Assembly: GCA_037045585.1 (NCBI GenBank)
Contig: JBAOIR010000076.1
Location: 1-64,000 of the forward strand
Source: SSF14 sp037045585
GTDB taxonomy: Bacteria > Actinomycetota > Acidimicrobiia > Acidimicrobiales > Microtrichaceae
DNA length: 64,000 bases
Reading direction: 5' to 3'
The translations under genes and the position numbers were made by a program. The first letter of the stretch is position 1. Every line of letters starts with the position of its first letter. Positions 42,582-53,378 of this stretch are shown piece by piece. Under the pieces are notes generated by a model. It ran no database searches. It had not been told where the DNA came from and saw nothing but the letters and a program-made list of their open reading frames with translations.

Positions 42582-43629
42582 CTACAGGAGCACGCGGCCG
42601 CATTGCGGCCAGGCCCGGGCTCCACGCTGGTTGAACAGCAGCCGGGCTCGGGCATCCTGTTCGAGTGGCAGGGCCCCGGCGGGGTCACCCTTGCCGCCCA
42701 TCGCGGCCCAGGTCTGCATGTCGAACTGGTACGCCCCGCGATAGCGGCCGCTGCGGCTGACGGCGCGGTAGTTGCCACCGGACTCGCAACGCCGCACCTC
42801 TGCCCACGCTTCGGCCGAGGGGCCGCCGTCGGGCAGTTCGGGCAGCGGCGCCGATGGTTCGGTGAGGATCACGATGCCTCCGCCCACTGCCGGAGTGGTC
42901 GCCGGGGTCGCGGCCGGTACCGCACCGGCCCGGGCGGGAGGCGGCGCCGTGGCGGCGGGCGCGTTGCGGGAGTCCTTCGCAGCCTTCGCCGTTCGCTCGG
43001 CATCGGCGCGGGCCTGCGCTGCGGCGACCGCCTCGGCCTCCGCCTCCTGTGCAGCCGCTTCGGCGACCTGCCGTTCGGCGTCCGCCTCGGTCGCTCCGGC
43101 CTGGAACACTGCGTCGAGGGCGTCGGCGACCTTGCTGGCCAGCGCCTCTCGCTGTTCGGACAGTGCAACGAGCTTCGGGTCGTTGTCGCGCTTGAGTGCC
43201 TCGTAGGCCGTCATCGCGTCAGCCCAGTCGAGGGTTCGGCTCTGGGAGAACGTCCTGCGACCCGACAGTTCGGCGAGGTCGCCATGGGTGAAGAACTCGA
43301 ACGCCCGGTCACCGTCACCGCCGCTGATGAACGCCGTGATCGCGCTCCGACGCATCTCGGACCGGGCCGCTTCGAGATCCAGCGGCCAGTTCGGCCGCAC
43401 CGGCGAACTCGGCGTCGAGCCGGGCGGTCAGTTCGTCGAGCTGCGCGGCGAGCTCGGTGTGACGGCGGTCCGCCGCGACTCGGGACGCCTTGGCCGACGC
43501 CAGTGCCTCGGTCGCGACCGCGACGTCGCGAGTCGTCGCCGCGGATACCGAGGCCATCGACAGTGCCAACGCTCCGACCCCGAACGTCGGGGCGCCGAGC
43601 GACGTGGCCAGCACCGAGATCACGATCAC
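42582..43629 (-). CDS. Resuscitation-promoting-factor-like transglycosylase, frameshifted
   Basis: About 348 residues. A hydrophobic N-terminal segment (IVISVLATSLGAPTFGVGAL) is a signal or anchor. A coiled-coil region, a long Ala/Glu/Gln helix, a Pro/Ala linker and a C-terminal Rpf-type domain follow. In that domain WAEVRRCESGGNYRAVSRSG contains the catalytic Glu, and RYRGAYQFDMQTWAAMGG follows. The frame changes near 43385 between the coiled coil and LDLEAARSEMRRSAITAF. Rpf enzymes cleave peptidoglycan and promote regrowth from dormancy. The initiating GTG at 43629 lacks a clear ribosome-binding site, so the true start may lie further upstream. Confidence 0.8.
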
Positions 43630-43849
43630 GCGACGTCGGGCGGAAGCGCTGCGACCCGCGGGACCGACGGTGGAGCCGCCCGGGACGGGTGCGGGAGCGG
43701 GTGGGTCGACGTGGGCGCATGGACAGCAGAGGAGCCGCGGGAACCGGTCGATTCGTGCGAACGGGCACGATCCTTGTCATGGAACTGCAACAAAAGCAAC
43801 CGCATCCCCCACTTCGAGGGGTCGATGGTGTACGAGCTATGCCGAAATG

Positions 43850-45199
43850 TCAGGCGAGTGTGACGAGGATCTCGTCGATGATCGCCTCGGTCGTGTCGGG
43901 GTGCAGGATCGCGAACCGCAGGATCGTCTCCCCTTCCCACCGCGACGGCAACACGAACCCGATGCCGTCGGCCAACAGCTGCTCGGACCACGCGTCGTAC
44001 TGCTCGTCGGTCCAGCCTCGACGACGGAACATCACGATCGACAGGTCGGGCGGCCGCACCAGTTCGAGTTCGTCGATCGCCTCGATTCGGCGGGTCGCAT
44101 AGTCGGTCACCTCGAGGGCGCGATCGACGGCGCGCCGGTACGCGCCGAGCCCGTGGGTCGCGAGACTGAACCACATGGCCAGGCCCCGGGCCCGGCGGGT
44201 GAGGTGGTAGGCGTAGTCCGTCGGGTTCCACTCGTCCTCGTCGGCGTGGATCGAGTCGAGGTAGGACGCGTTCTGCGTGTGCACCCCTTTGGCGAGGGCC
44301 GGCCGCCGGTAGAGGAGGATGGCGCAGTCCAGCGGGGCGAACAGCCACTTGTGCGGGTCGACGATCATCGAGTCGGCCCGCTCGATGCCGTCGTACCGGT
44401 GACGGATCGTGGGCGACAGGAGCCCCGCCCCGCCGTACGCCGCGTCGACGTGGAACCAGATGTGGTGATCGCCGGCGACGGCGGCGATGCCGGCCAGATC
44501 GTCGATGATGCCGGCATTGGTCGTTCCCGCTGTCGCCACGACGGCACAGAACGTGGACGGGTCGGGATCGGCCGCCACCACCGCTGCCACCTGCTCACCG
44601 ATCATCCGTCCATCCACCGCCGGCACCGTCACCACGTCGCAGTCGAGAATGCGAGCCGTGTTGGTGACCGACGAGTGCGTCTGCTCGCTGGCGAGGATCC
44701 TCATGCGCGCCCGGTCGCCCCGACGATGCCGGGCAACGTCACGCGCCACGGTCAGCGCCGACAGGTTGCCGGCGCTGCCGCCCGACAGGAAACAGCCGCC
44801 CGCGCCCGCGGGCAGGCCCGCGAGATCGGCGACGGCGCGGAGCACCTGGTTCTCGGCGTGGATCGCGCCGGCTGACTCGAGCCAGGAGGTGCCGTTGAGC
44901 GACGACGCCGACACCACCATGTCGAACAGCATCGAGGCCTTGGTCGGCGCCGCGGGGATGAACGACAGGAACCGCGGGCTGTCGACCGAGATCACCGCGG
45001 GCGACAGGATGTGCTCGTACTGGTCGAACACGAGGTCGGGGTCGTTGCCCGACTCGCCGATGAGCGACGGCGCCTCGCGGTCGAGGGTGGCGGCGTCGCC
45101 GCGATGGTCGAGCGGGACCGGCTCGAAGCTCAGTCGCTCGCGGACATAGGCCGTGGCCCGTTGGAGGATCCGCTCGGTGGTCTCGTCGAAGTGGTGCAC
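43850..45199 (-). CDS. Pyridoxal-phosphate-dependent group II amino-acid decarboxylase
   Basis: 449 residues in the aromatic-L-amino-acid/glutamate decarboxylase family. The PLP lysine lies in VDPHKWLFAPLD (about residue 284). The cofactor-binding Asp lies in FHVDAAYGGAG, with GGSAGNLSALTVARD near residue 138. Length and motifs are normal. Substrate choice among Tyr, Trp, Dopa, Asp or others is not evident. It ends just upstream of the Rpf-like gene and starts 15 bp after the tail-anchored gene on the same strand. Confidence 0.93.
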   Translation of the reverse strand: MHHFDETTERILQRATAYVRERLSFEPVPLDHRGDAATLDREAPSLIGESGNDPDLVFDQYEHILSPAVISVDSPRFLSFIPAAPTKASMLFDMVVSASSLNGTSWLESAGAIHAENQVLRAVADLAGLPAGAGGCFLSGGSAGNLSALTVARDVARHRRGDRARMRILASEQTHSSVTNTARILDCDVVTVPAVDGRMIGEQVAAVVAADPDPSTFCAVVATAGTTNAGIIDDLAGIAAVAGDHHIWFHVDAAYGGAGLLSPTIRHRYDGIERADSMIVDPHKWLFAPLDCAILLYRRPALAKGVHTQNASYLDSIHADEDEWNPTDYAYHLTRRARGLAMWFSLATHGLGAYRRAVDRALEVTDYATRRIEAIDELELVRPPDLSIVMFRRRGWTDEQYDAWSEQLLADGIGFVLPSRWEGETILRFAILHPDTTEAIIDEILVTLA

Positions 45200-45214
45200 G
45201 GTGACGGCAAGCCG

Positions 45215-45517
45215 TCAGTTGCTGCGGCGGCGGGCGACGACGATCGATCCGACCACGACGGCGATGACAGTGACCGCCACGGCGACCAGCACCTTGGTGT
45301 CGGGACGCGACGAGCCCGTCGGCGCCACCGGCTGGTCGGGCACGGCGCGAGGCGCCCGTTCGTCGTCGGACACCACGGACAGGTGGGTGCGTTGGGGCGC
45401 GGTCGGAGCGACCGACGCCGACGAGTCGGCGGGGCCGAGCAGCGCGTCGACGGGCGCCGACTCGTCGTCGACGGGGACCAGCTTCGGGCGGTTTGCCTTC
45501 GGGTCATAGGGCGGCAT
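45215..45517 (-). CDS. Small tail-anchored membrane protein coupled to ParA
   Basis: 100 residues. The polar N-terminus has a conserved-looking start (MPPYDPKANRPKLVPVDDE) and an acidic, disordered middle. A single C-terminal membrane helix (KVLVAVAVTVIAVVVGSIVV) closes with RRRSN, so the bulk faces the cytoplasm. The ATG lies 14 bp inside the end of the parA gene, so the two are translationally coupled. The N-terminal segment could bind the ParA ATPase at the membrane; that is inference only. No family is recognised. Confidence 0.65.
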   Translation of the reverse strand: MPPYDPKANRPKLVPVDDESAPVDALLGPADSSASVAPTAPQRTHLSVVSDDERAPRAVPDQPVAPTGSSRPDTKVLVAVAVTVIAVVVGSIVVARRRSN

Positions 45518-46328
45518 CGGCGACTCCGTCTCGCGAGGCTTCGGGAAGTGACGGCGCCGCCGGAACCAGCCGGTCGAGCACCGCCTCGAACTGCGCTGCG
45601 GCCTCGGCGGCACCGGCCCGCGTGACCGCGGTGATCGGCAGCGACTGGGCTGACGCCTCCGCCACCGCCGCCTTCAGCGCGATCGCCGGGCGGATGACGT
45701 CGGGTCCGTAGGTCTCGACCAGCTGCTCGTCCCAGTACCGGGCGTCGCGCGTGCGGGCGAGCCGGTTGACGACAACGCCCGACAGAGTCGGCGTGCCGTT
45801 GCGGCGCTCGGCGATGCGGCTGATGTTGCGCAGGATCTGGGCGACGCCGTCGACGGCCCAGGCGCTCGGTTCGGTGACGATGACCGCGTGGTCGGCGGCG
45901 AACAGGCCGTTGATCGTGAGGAGCCCGAGCGACGGCGGGCAGTCGATGATCACGAGATCGGCATCCACACCGATCGAGCGCGGGCGGAGGCGGTCCTGTG
46001 CGCCGATGGGGTCGACGGCCATCTGGGGCTCGAGCTGCGCGAGGTCGGGCGAACTCGGCGCGAGTCGTGGGGGGACGTCGAACAGGTCGGGACCCCATCC
46101 CGTGGCTGCCACGACATCGATGCGCGCGCCGTCGGCATCGGCCGCGAGACCGTGGGCGACGGTGCTGACAGGCGACCAGACCCCCATGCCGGAGGTCGCG
46201 TTGGCCTGCGGATCGAGATCGACGACGACGACGGACAGGTCGCGACGCGCCGCAACGGCGGCGAGACCCAGTGCGACGGTCGTCTTGCCCACCCCGCCCT
46301 TCTGGTTGACCACCGCCAGCGTCGTCAT
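45504..46328 (-). CDS. ParA/MinD-family ATPase (orphan)
   Basis: 275 residues. The deviant Walker A motif KGGVGKTTVALGLA (about residue 10) and the DLDPQANATSG segment (about 38) identify the ParA family. The switch region IIDCPPSLGLLTINGLF is near 125. There is no ParB or parS nearby, so it is unlikely to be the chromosome segregation ParA. Such orphans position protein clusters, pili or envelope machines. Its coupled partner is the tail-anchored protein downstream. Confidence 0.9.
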   Translation of the reverse strand: MTTLAVVNQKGGVGKTTVALGLAAVAARRDLSVVVVDLDPQANATSGMGVWSPVSTVAHGLAADADGARIDVVAATGWGPDLFDVPPRLAPSSPDLAQLEPQMAVDPIGAQDRLRPRSIGVDADLVIIDCPPSLGLLTINGLFAADHAVIVTEPSAWAVDGVAQILRNISRIAERRNGTPTLSGVVVNRLARTRDARYWDEQLVETYGPDVIRPAIALKAAVAEASAQSLPITAVTRAGAAEAAAQFEAVLDRLVPAAPSLPEASRDGVADAAL

Positions 46329-46395
46329 CGGAGGATCACGCTAGCGGTTGCCGCCCAGAAAGGGGTGGGTGGGCTGTGACGGAGACGTTGGAGCG

Positions 46396-47025
46396 TCAGG
46401 CCGTGGGCGCGAGGCCACCGATGAGGCGGCGGGTGGCGTCGGTCAACGAGTCGATCGGCGCGGTGCCGATCTTGAGGGCCTTCACGACCACACCGCCGAA
46501 GATCCATGCCACGAACACCTGCCGGAGCGCCTCGGTGTCGATGGAGGTGTCGATGTCGCCACGCTCACGCGCCACGTTGATGCGCTTCATGAGGATCTCG
46601 ACGAAGCCGTCGAGCGCCGTCGCAAGGACTTCCTTCGCCTCGTCGGAACGCGACGCGAGCGCCAGCGCCTCGAGGAGAAGGAGATCGAGTTTGGTCGGCG
46701 CGCCCGAGCTGAAGCCGGCGAGGAGGTTGGCGACCGAGTCGGGGCTGTCGGCTGCGGCGTCGATCTGATCGGCGAGGCCGGTCATGATCGTCTGACCCTC
46801 GCGGATGATCGCCTCGCCGAGCAGGGCGGTGCGGCTCGGGAAGTGGACATACAGCGCGCCCGACGTGAAGCCGGCCCGACGGGCGATGTCCTGCACACGG
46901 GTACCGCCGTAGCCCTTCTCGAGGAACACTTCGATCGCGGCGCGCACGAGCCGTTCACGAGTGTCGAGATCAGGCTCCTGCTTCGCAGCACCATGATCCT
47001 TGATTGCGACAAAATCCGATCCCAC
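46396..47025 (-). CDS. TetR-family transcriptional regulator
   Basis: 209 residues from the GTG at 47025, which has GAGGAG six bases upstream. The DNA-binding domain is typical: LVRAAIEVFLEKGYGGTRVQ, then the HTH helices DIARRAGFTSGALYVHFPSR. The C-terminal ligand domain is helical and not diagnostic. It stands alone on the minus strand downstream of the CDF transporter gene, with a 131-bp AT-rich gap that probably contains its own operator. The gene it controls is unknown. Confidence 0.9.
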   Translation of the reverse strand: MGSDFVAIKDHGAAKQEPDLDTRERLVRAAIEVFLEKGYGGTRVQDIARRAGFTSGALYVHFPSRTALLGEAIIREGQTIMTGLADQIDAAADSPDSVANLLAGFSSGAPTKLDLLLLEALALASRSDEAKEVLATALDGFVEILMKRINVARERGDIDTSIDTEALRQVFVAWIFGGVVVKALKIGTAPIDSLTDATRRLIGGLAPTA

Positions 47026-47094
47026 TGGTTCTCCTCGGTTCGGTGAAAAGTACCTACTGTGTGCGGTCCCCAATCAAACCACACATAGTTTCAA

Positions 47095-47135
47095 TTGCAA
47101 TGATAGGCCATTGTACCATCGCTAGGTAAATTTTC
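47095..47135. promoter_or_regulatory. AT-rich promoter/operator region of the TetR gene
   Basis: The 131-bp gap is markedly AT-rich. CAATG (47098-47102) and CATTG (47109-47113) form a 5-bp dyad. On the minus strand this reads through a good extended -10 element, TGGTACAAT. A TetR dimer bound at the dyad would block the promoter. The -35 box is weak. Confidence 0.35.
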
Positions 47136-47156
47136 CTGTTCGGTGAACGGATGTGG

Positions 47157-48101
47157 TCACCGAGCGGGCTCCGCCGTCCCTCCGGGCTCACCCTTCAGTT
47201 CGACCAGGCCGGGCTCGATGTAGATCAGGCGGGCCGTCGGCACCGCGGCCCGGATCGCGACCTCGGTCTCGTCGATCGCCGCGGCGAGCCCCTCGATGGA
47301 CAATCCCGGGTCGTAGGCCACCTTGGCCGCGACGAGCAGTTCCTCCGGACCGAGATGTTCGGTCCGGATGTGCACGAGTCGCCGACTTCTCGGGTCGTCG
47401 TCGATCGCCGCACGGATCGCCGCCTGCTCGCGTGGCGATGCCGCCTCGCCGATGAGCAGGCTCTTCATCTCGACGGCCAACACCACGGCGATGACCCCGA
47501 GGAGACCACCGATGATCAACGTGCCGACGCCGTCGAACACCGGGTCGACCTGCCAGGCCAGCAGGAGCGCCACGAACGCCACCACGAGGCCGATCATCGC
47601 CCCGGTGTCCTCGAGCAGGACGACGGGCAGTTCCGGCGTCTTGGCATGGCGGATGAAGTCGAACCACCCCTCGCCGCTGCGGAGGTGGTCCGCCTCCTTC
47701 ACGGCCGTCCGGAGCGAGAAACCCTCGAGCCCGAGTGCCACCCCCAGGATCGCGATCGCGATGATCGGCGACTCGACCGCCTCGGGGTGCTCGAGCTTGT
47801 GGATGCCCTCGTAGATCGCGAACACCGACCCCAGCGTGAACAGGACCAACGCCACCACGAAGGCATAGAAGTACCGCTCGCGGCCGTACCCGAACTGGTG
47901 CTCGTCGTCGGCCGATCGCAGCGACCGCCGCCCACCGATCAGGAGCAGCGCCTGGTTGCCGGTGTCGGCGAGGGAGTGGATGGACTCCGCGAGCATCGAG
48001 GACGCGCCCGTGATGAGAAAGCCCACGAACTTGCCCACGGCGATCCCGAGGTTCGCCAGGAACGCGGCAATGATCGCCTTGTTGCTACCGCCGGCTGACA
48101 T
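47157..48101 (-). CDS. Cation diffusion facilitator family transporter
   Basis: 314 residues. Six membrane helices carry the CDF metal site SIHSLADTGNQ (His-x3-Asp, about residue 42). The second half-site, which is normally HxxxD in helix V, reads LLEDTGAMIGL here, so the usual His is Glu (ExxxG context). That points to altered metal choice. A cytoplasmic C-terminal domain (about 210-314) follows. It resembles the subgroup that includes ZitB-unlike, YdfM-type exporters. It diverges from fpg. Confidence 0.85.
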   Translation of the reverse strand: MSAGGSNKAIIAAFLANLGIAVGKFVGFLITGASSMLAESIHSLADTGNQALLLIGGRRSLRSADDEHQFGYGRERYFYAFVVALVLFTLGSVFAIYEGIHKLEHPEAVESPIIAIAILGVALGLEGFSLRTAVKEADHLRSGEGWFDFIRHAKTPELPVVLLEDTGAMIGLVVAFVALLLAWQVDPVFDGVGTLIIGGLLGVIAVVLAVEMKSLLIGEAASPREQAAIRAAIDDDPRSRRLVHIRTEHLGPEELLVAAKVAYDPGLSIEGLAAAIDETEVAIRAAVPTARLIYIEPGLVELKGEPGGTAEPAR

Positions 48102-48159
48102 CGGGCTCCTCACAGGGGTCGGACGGAGCGGCGCTCCGCCGTCTGCGAGGCTGGATCCT

Positions 48160-48972
48160 ATGCCCGAGCTCCCGGAGGTGGACACGATCCGATCCCAGCT
48201 CGCCCCGGTGTTGACCGGGCGGCAGCTGGTCGCCGGTTGGAGTCACCCGTCCGCCAAGTTCACCGATGCCGTCGAGGCCGTCGGGACGACGATCGATGCC
48301 GTGGGCCGCCGGGGCAAGTACCTCATCAATCCCCTCGACGACGGCCGCGAACTCATTGTCCACCTCGGCATGACCGGCTCGCTCCGGGTCACCGCCGACC
48401 CCGCCTCGGACGACGACCCGTACGTGCGGGCATGGTGGGACCTCGACGACGGCAACCGTCTCGTATTTCGCGACGTCCGGCGCTTCGGACGGATCGCCGT
48501 GCTCGAAGCGGGCCGCTACGACGGCATGCCCACACTCGCGTCACTCGGGCCCGACCCGTTCGATCCGGTCTTCGATGGCGACGCGCTGTGGTCGGGCCTC
48601 CGGTCGAGCGGTCGGCACCTCAAGACCCAGCTCCTGTCCCAGCGCCCGGTGGCCGGCGTCGGCAACATCTACGCCGACGAGGCGTTCTGGCTCGCGGGCG
48701 TGAACCCGGCCGATCGACGAATCACCCGGCCCCGCGCTGCGGCCCTGGCCGATGCGATCCGCACGGCGTTGCGCTCCGGCCTCGACCACGGCGGCACGAC
48801 ACTCCGCGACTACGTCGACGCCGACGGACGCAGCGGCGACAACCAGCACCACCTCCACTGCTACGGACGCGGCGGCGAACCCTGCGAACGCTGCGCCACC
48901 CCCCTCCGTCGCCGTGTGCTCGATGCACGCACGACCACCTGGTGTCCGGTCTGCCAACCTCGACGCGGCTGA
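48160..48972 (+). CDS. mutM: Formamidopyrimidine-DNA glycosylase (Fpg/MutM/Nei family)
   Basis: 270 residues. The protein begins MPELPEV, where Pro2 and Glu3 (numbering from Met) are the catalytic residues. A conserved Lys lies in GRRGKYLI (about residue 54), and the H2TH region is AGVGNIYADEAFW (about 164). The C-terminal zinc finger has CYGRGGEPCERC and CPVC, although the first Cys is not in the usual spacing. It excises oxidised purines from DNA. The N-terminal open frame extends further upstream, but the PELPEV start fixes the ATG at 48160. Confidence 0.94.
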   Translation: MPELPEVDTIRSQLAPVLTGRQLVAGWSHPSAKFTDAVEAVGTTIDAVGRRGKYLINPLDDGRELIVHLGMTGSLRVTADPASDDDPYVRAWWDLDDGNRLVFRDVRRFGRIAVLEAGRYDGMPTLASLGPDPFDPVFDGDALWSGLRSSGRHLKTQLLSQRPVAGVGNIYADEAFWLAGVNPADRRITRPRAAALADAIRTALRSGLDHGGTTLRDYVDADGRSGDNQHHLHCYGRGGEPCERCATPLRRRVLDARTTTWCPVCQPRRG

Positions 48973-49043
48973 CGCCGGACCGCTCACAGTTCCCTCACAC
49001 CTCACCCACGGGGCCCTGACATCGCTCGTCGATGGTGGCTCCA

Positions 49044-49464
49044 TGATCCAACAGCTCAAGCGCACCACCGTCCGATCCGTCGCCACCGCCGCCCTCGTCG
49101 TGGCCATCGCCGTCCCGGTGGGCTGGGCGCTCGCCCCCGCCGGAGCGGCTCCGCCGGCCGAGTCGCCGGCGATGTCCGCAAGCTCGGGCCCGACGTCGAC
49201 CAGTCCGTCCGGCGCCGACACCCGGGACGCCCGCGCGCCGAGCGACGCGCCGAACGCGAGGAGCGCCTGGCGGAGCGGCTCGGCGTCTCCACCGACGAAC
49301 TGCGCGATGCCCGGCTCGACGTGCTGCAGGAGCTGCTCGACGAGCGCGTCGCCGACGGCCGGATCTCCGAGGAGCGCGCCGCCCAGGTGATGGATGCGGC
49401 GCGTTCCGGCACGCTGCGGGAGCTCCGCCGGGAGCTTCGCGCCGAGCGAGCAGCTCGCCGGTGA
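49044..49464 (+). CDS. Small secreted, highly charged helical protein, frameshifted
   Basis: The ATG at 49044 opens a signal peptide (TVRSVATAALVVAIAVPVGW, cleavage near AGAAPP). Near 49165 the protein continues in another frame as AGDVRKLGPDVDQ, then ERLAERLGVSTDELRDARLD, VLQELLDERVADGRISEERA and AQVMDAARSGTLRELRREL, with the TGA at 49462-49464. Total about 139 residues. The second part has strong helical coding character that is easily missed, because it spans two frames. No family is recognised. The repeated ELR/DER helix pattern is similar to small periplasmic helical sensors. Confidence 0.55.
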
Positions 49465-49601
49465 ACGCTCCGCTCAGCGCGGTGAACGGACCGATGGGAG
49501 AACTACCCAGGGGCCGTGTTACGGTTTCGTGACGATCCACTGGGCCGATTCGGCCGGGTGTCCCCGCTCAGGACGCTCACGTAGGATCCGACCGACCCGA
49601 G

Positions 49602-50867
49602 ATGCGACGACGACACACCCACCCCTCACCCCTGCGCCACGCCAGGGTTGCGATCGTCACCGTGGTCCTCACCGGCCTGGTCCTCCCGACCGCCGGCGCC
49701 ACGCCGCTCGGCCCCAAGCCGTCGTCGGCCGACGCCAAGCTGCGGGAGCTGCAGAAGAAGCGCGAGCAGGTCCGCGCTGCCAAGGCGAAGTCGGCGTCGA
49801 GCGTGGATGCGCTGCAGGCCTCCGACGCCGAGATCCAGGCGGCGCTCGCCGACCTCAACAACAACATCGAAGGGCAGACCGCACTTCTCGAGGAATCGCA
49901 ACGCGCTGTGGCCGCCGCCGAGGCCGAACAAGCCGAGGCAAAGGCGTCCGAGGCCAAGAACATCGAGGAGTTGTCGACGCTGCGCACCTCGATCAAGGAC
50001 CAGGCGATCCGCGCGTTCATCGAGTCGCCGTCCGACGAGACGCTCGACCTGTTGTCCGCCGATTCCCTCGCCGACGCCGCCCGCGAACGGACACTCCGCT
50101 CGGTGCAGGCCAGCAACTCGCTCGACGCCACCGAGCAGTACAAGAAGGTGCAGGAAGACCTCGCCATCGCCCGCGCCAAGTCCGAAGCGGCGGCCGCCAA
50201 GGCCAACACCCGCCGCCAAGACGTCACCGATCGTCTCGCCCGACTCGAATCGGCCCACGACGAGCAGGAGAAGTTCGCCGCCGAGGTCGACAACCGTATG
50301 GACGCCGCATTGGCCGAGGCCGACGCCCTCAAGGAGCTCGACGGCGCGCTCTCGAGCTCGATCTCCAGCCAGCAGCAGGCCATCGCCGCCCAGCTGGCGG
50401 CCCAGCGAGCGGCAGCCAAGAGCCGCGGCCGTTCGTCACCTTCGGGCAGCTCCGTCGCGATCCCGGCCATCACCGACGGCAGCTCGATCGTGTCGGTCAA
50501 CGGAATCCGCGTCCACAAGGACATTGCCAACAACCTGGCCAACCTGCTGAACGCGGCCTCGGCGGCGGGGATCCAGCTCGGTGGCGGGGGCTACCGCGAC
50601 CCCCAGGCCCAAATCGCCACGCGCCGGAACAACTGCGGGTCCAGCTCGTACGCGATCTACCAGGCGCCGGCGTCCTCGTGCAGCCCTCCGACGGCCCGGC
50701 CCGGCCAGTCGATGCACGAGCGTGGGCTCGCCGTCGACTTCACGAGTGGCGGCGGAACCCTCACCCGGGGCAGCGCCGCCTTCGCCTGGATGAAGGCCAA
50801 CGCCGGCCAGTACGGCTTCTACAACCTGCCGTCGGAACCGTGGCACTGGAGTACCAACGGCAACTGA
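49602..50867 (+). CDS. D-alanyl-D-alanine carboxypeptidase family protein (VanY-like) with coiled coil
   Basis: 421 residues. A signal peptide (residues 1-33) is followed by a long coiled coil (about 38-270) with alternating Glu/Lys/Ala heptads, like the N-terminal halves of peptidoglycan hydrolase activators. The C-terminal VanY domain has the zinc motif SMHERGLAVDF (about residue 369) and the second His in EPWHWS (about 412). It probably trims peptidoglycan stem peptides outside the membrane. The coiled coil suggests docking to an FtsX- or divisome-type complex. It converges with the GGDEF gene (15-bp gap). Confidence 0.9.
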   Translation: MRRRHTHPSPLRHARVAIVTVVLTGLVLPTAGATPLGPKPSSADAKLRELQKKREQVRAAKAKSASSVDALQASDAEIQAALADLNNNIEGQTALLEESQRAVAAAEAEQAEAKASEAKNIEELSTLRTSIKDQAIRAFIESPSDETLDLLSADSLADAARERTLRSVQASNSLDATEQYKKVQEDLAIARAKSEAAAAKANTRRQDVTDRLARLESAHDEQEKFAAEVDNRMDAALAEADALKELDGALSSSISSQQQAIAAQLAAQRAAAKSRGRSSPSGSSVAIPAITDGSSIVSVNGIRVHKDIANNLANLLNAASAAGIQLGGGGYRDPQAQIATRRNNCGSSSYAIYQAPASSCSPPTARPGQSMHERGLAVDFTSGGGTLTRGSAAFAWMKANAGQYGFYNLPSEPWHWSTNGN

Positions 50868-50882
50868 CCGTCGGAAACGACG

Positions 50883-53264
<2,382 letters not shown>

Positions 53265-53342
53265 GTGCTCACCATCTTGGTCCGACTGTTCGGTCGACGA
53301 CGACCATCCAGGTGGACCCCCAGAGCGTCGATGTCATCCAGA

Positions 53343-53372
53343 ACGGTAGCAAATTGCACCAAATGATGTGAA
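53343..53372 (-). promoter_or_regulatory. Candidate promoter of the GGDEF gene
   Basis: On the minus strand TTCACA (53372-53367) and TACCGT (53348-53343) are 18 bp apart, inside the 114-bp gap between the aldo/keto reductase and GGDEF genes. The sequence is AT-rich there. Confidence 0.35.
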
Positions 53373-53378
53373 TAGCGA

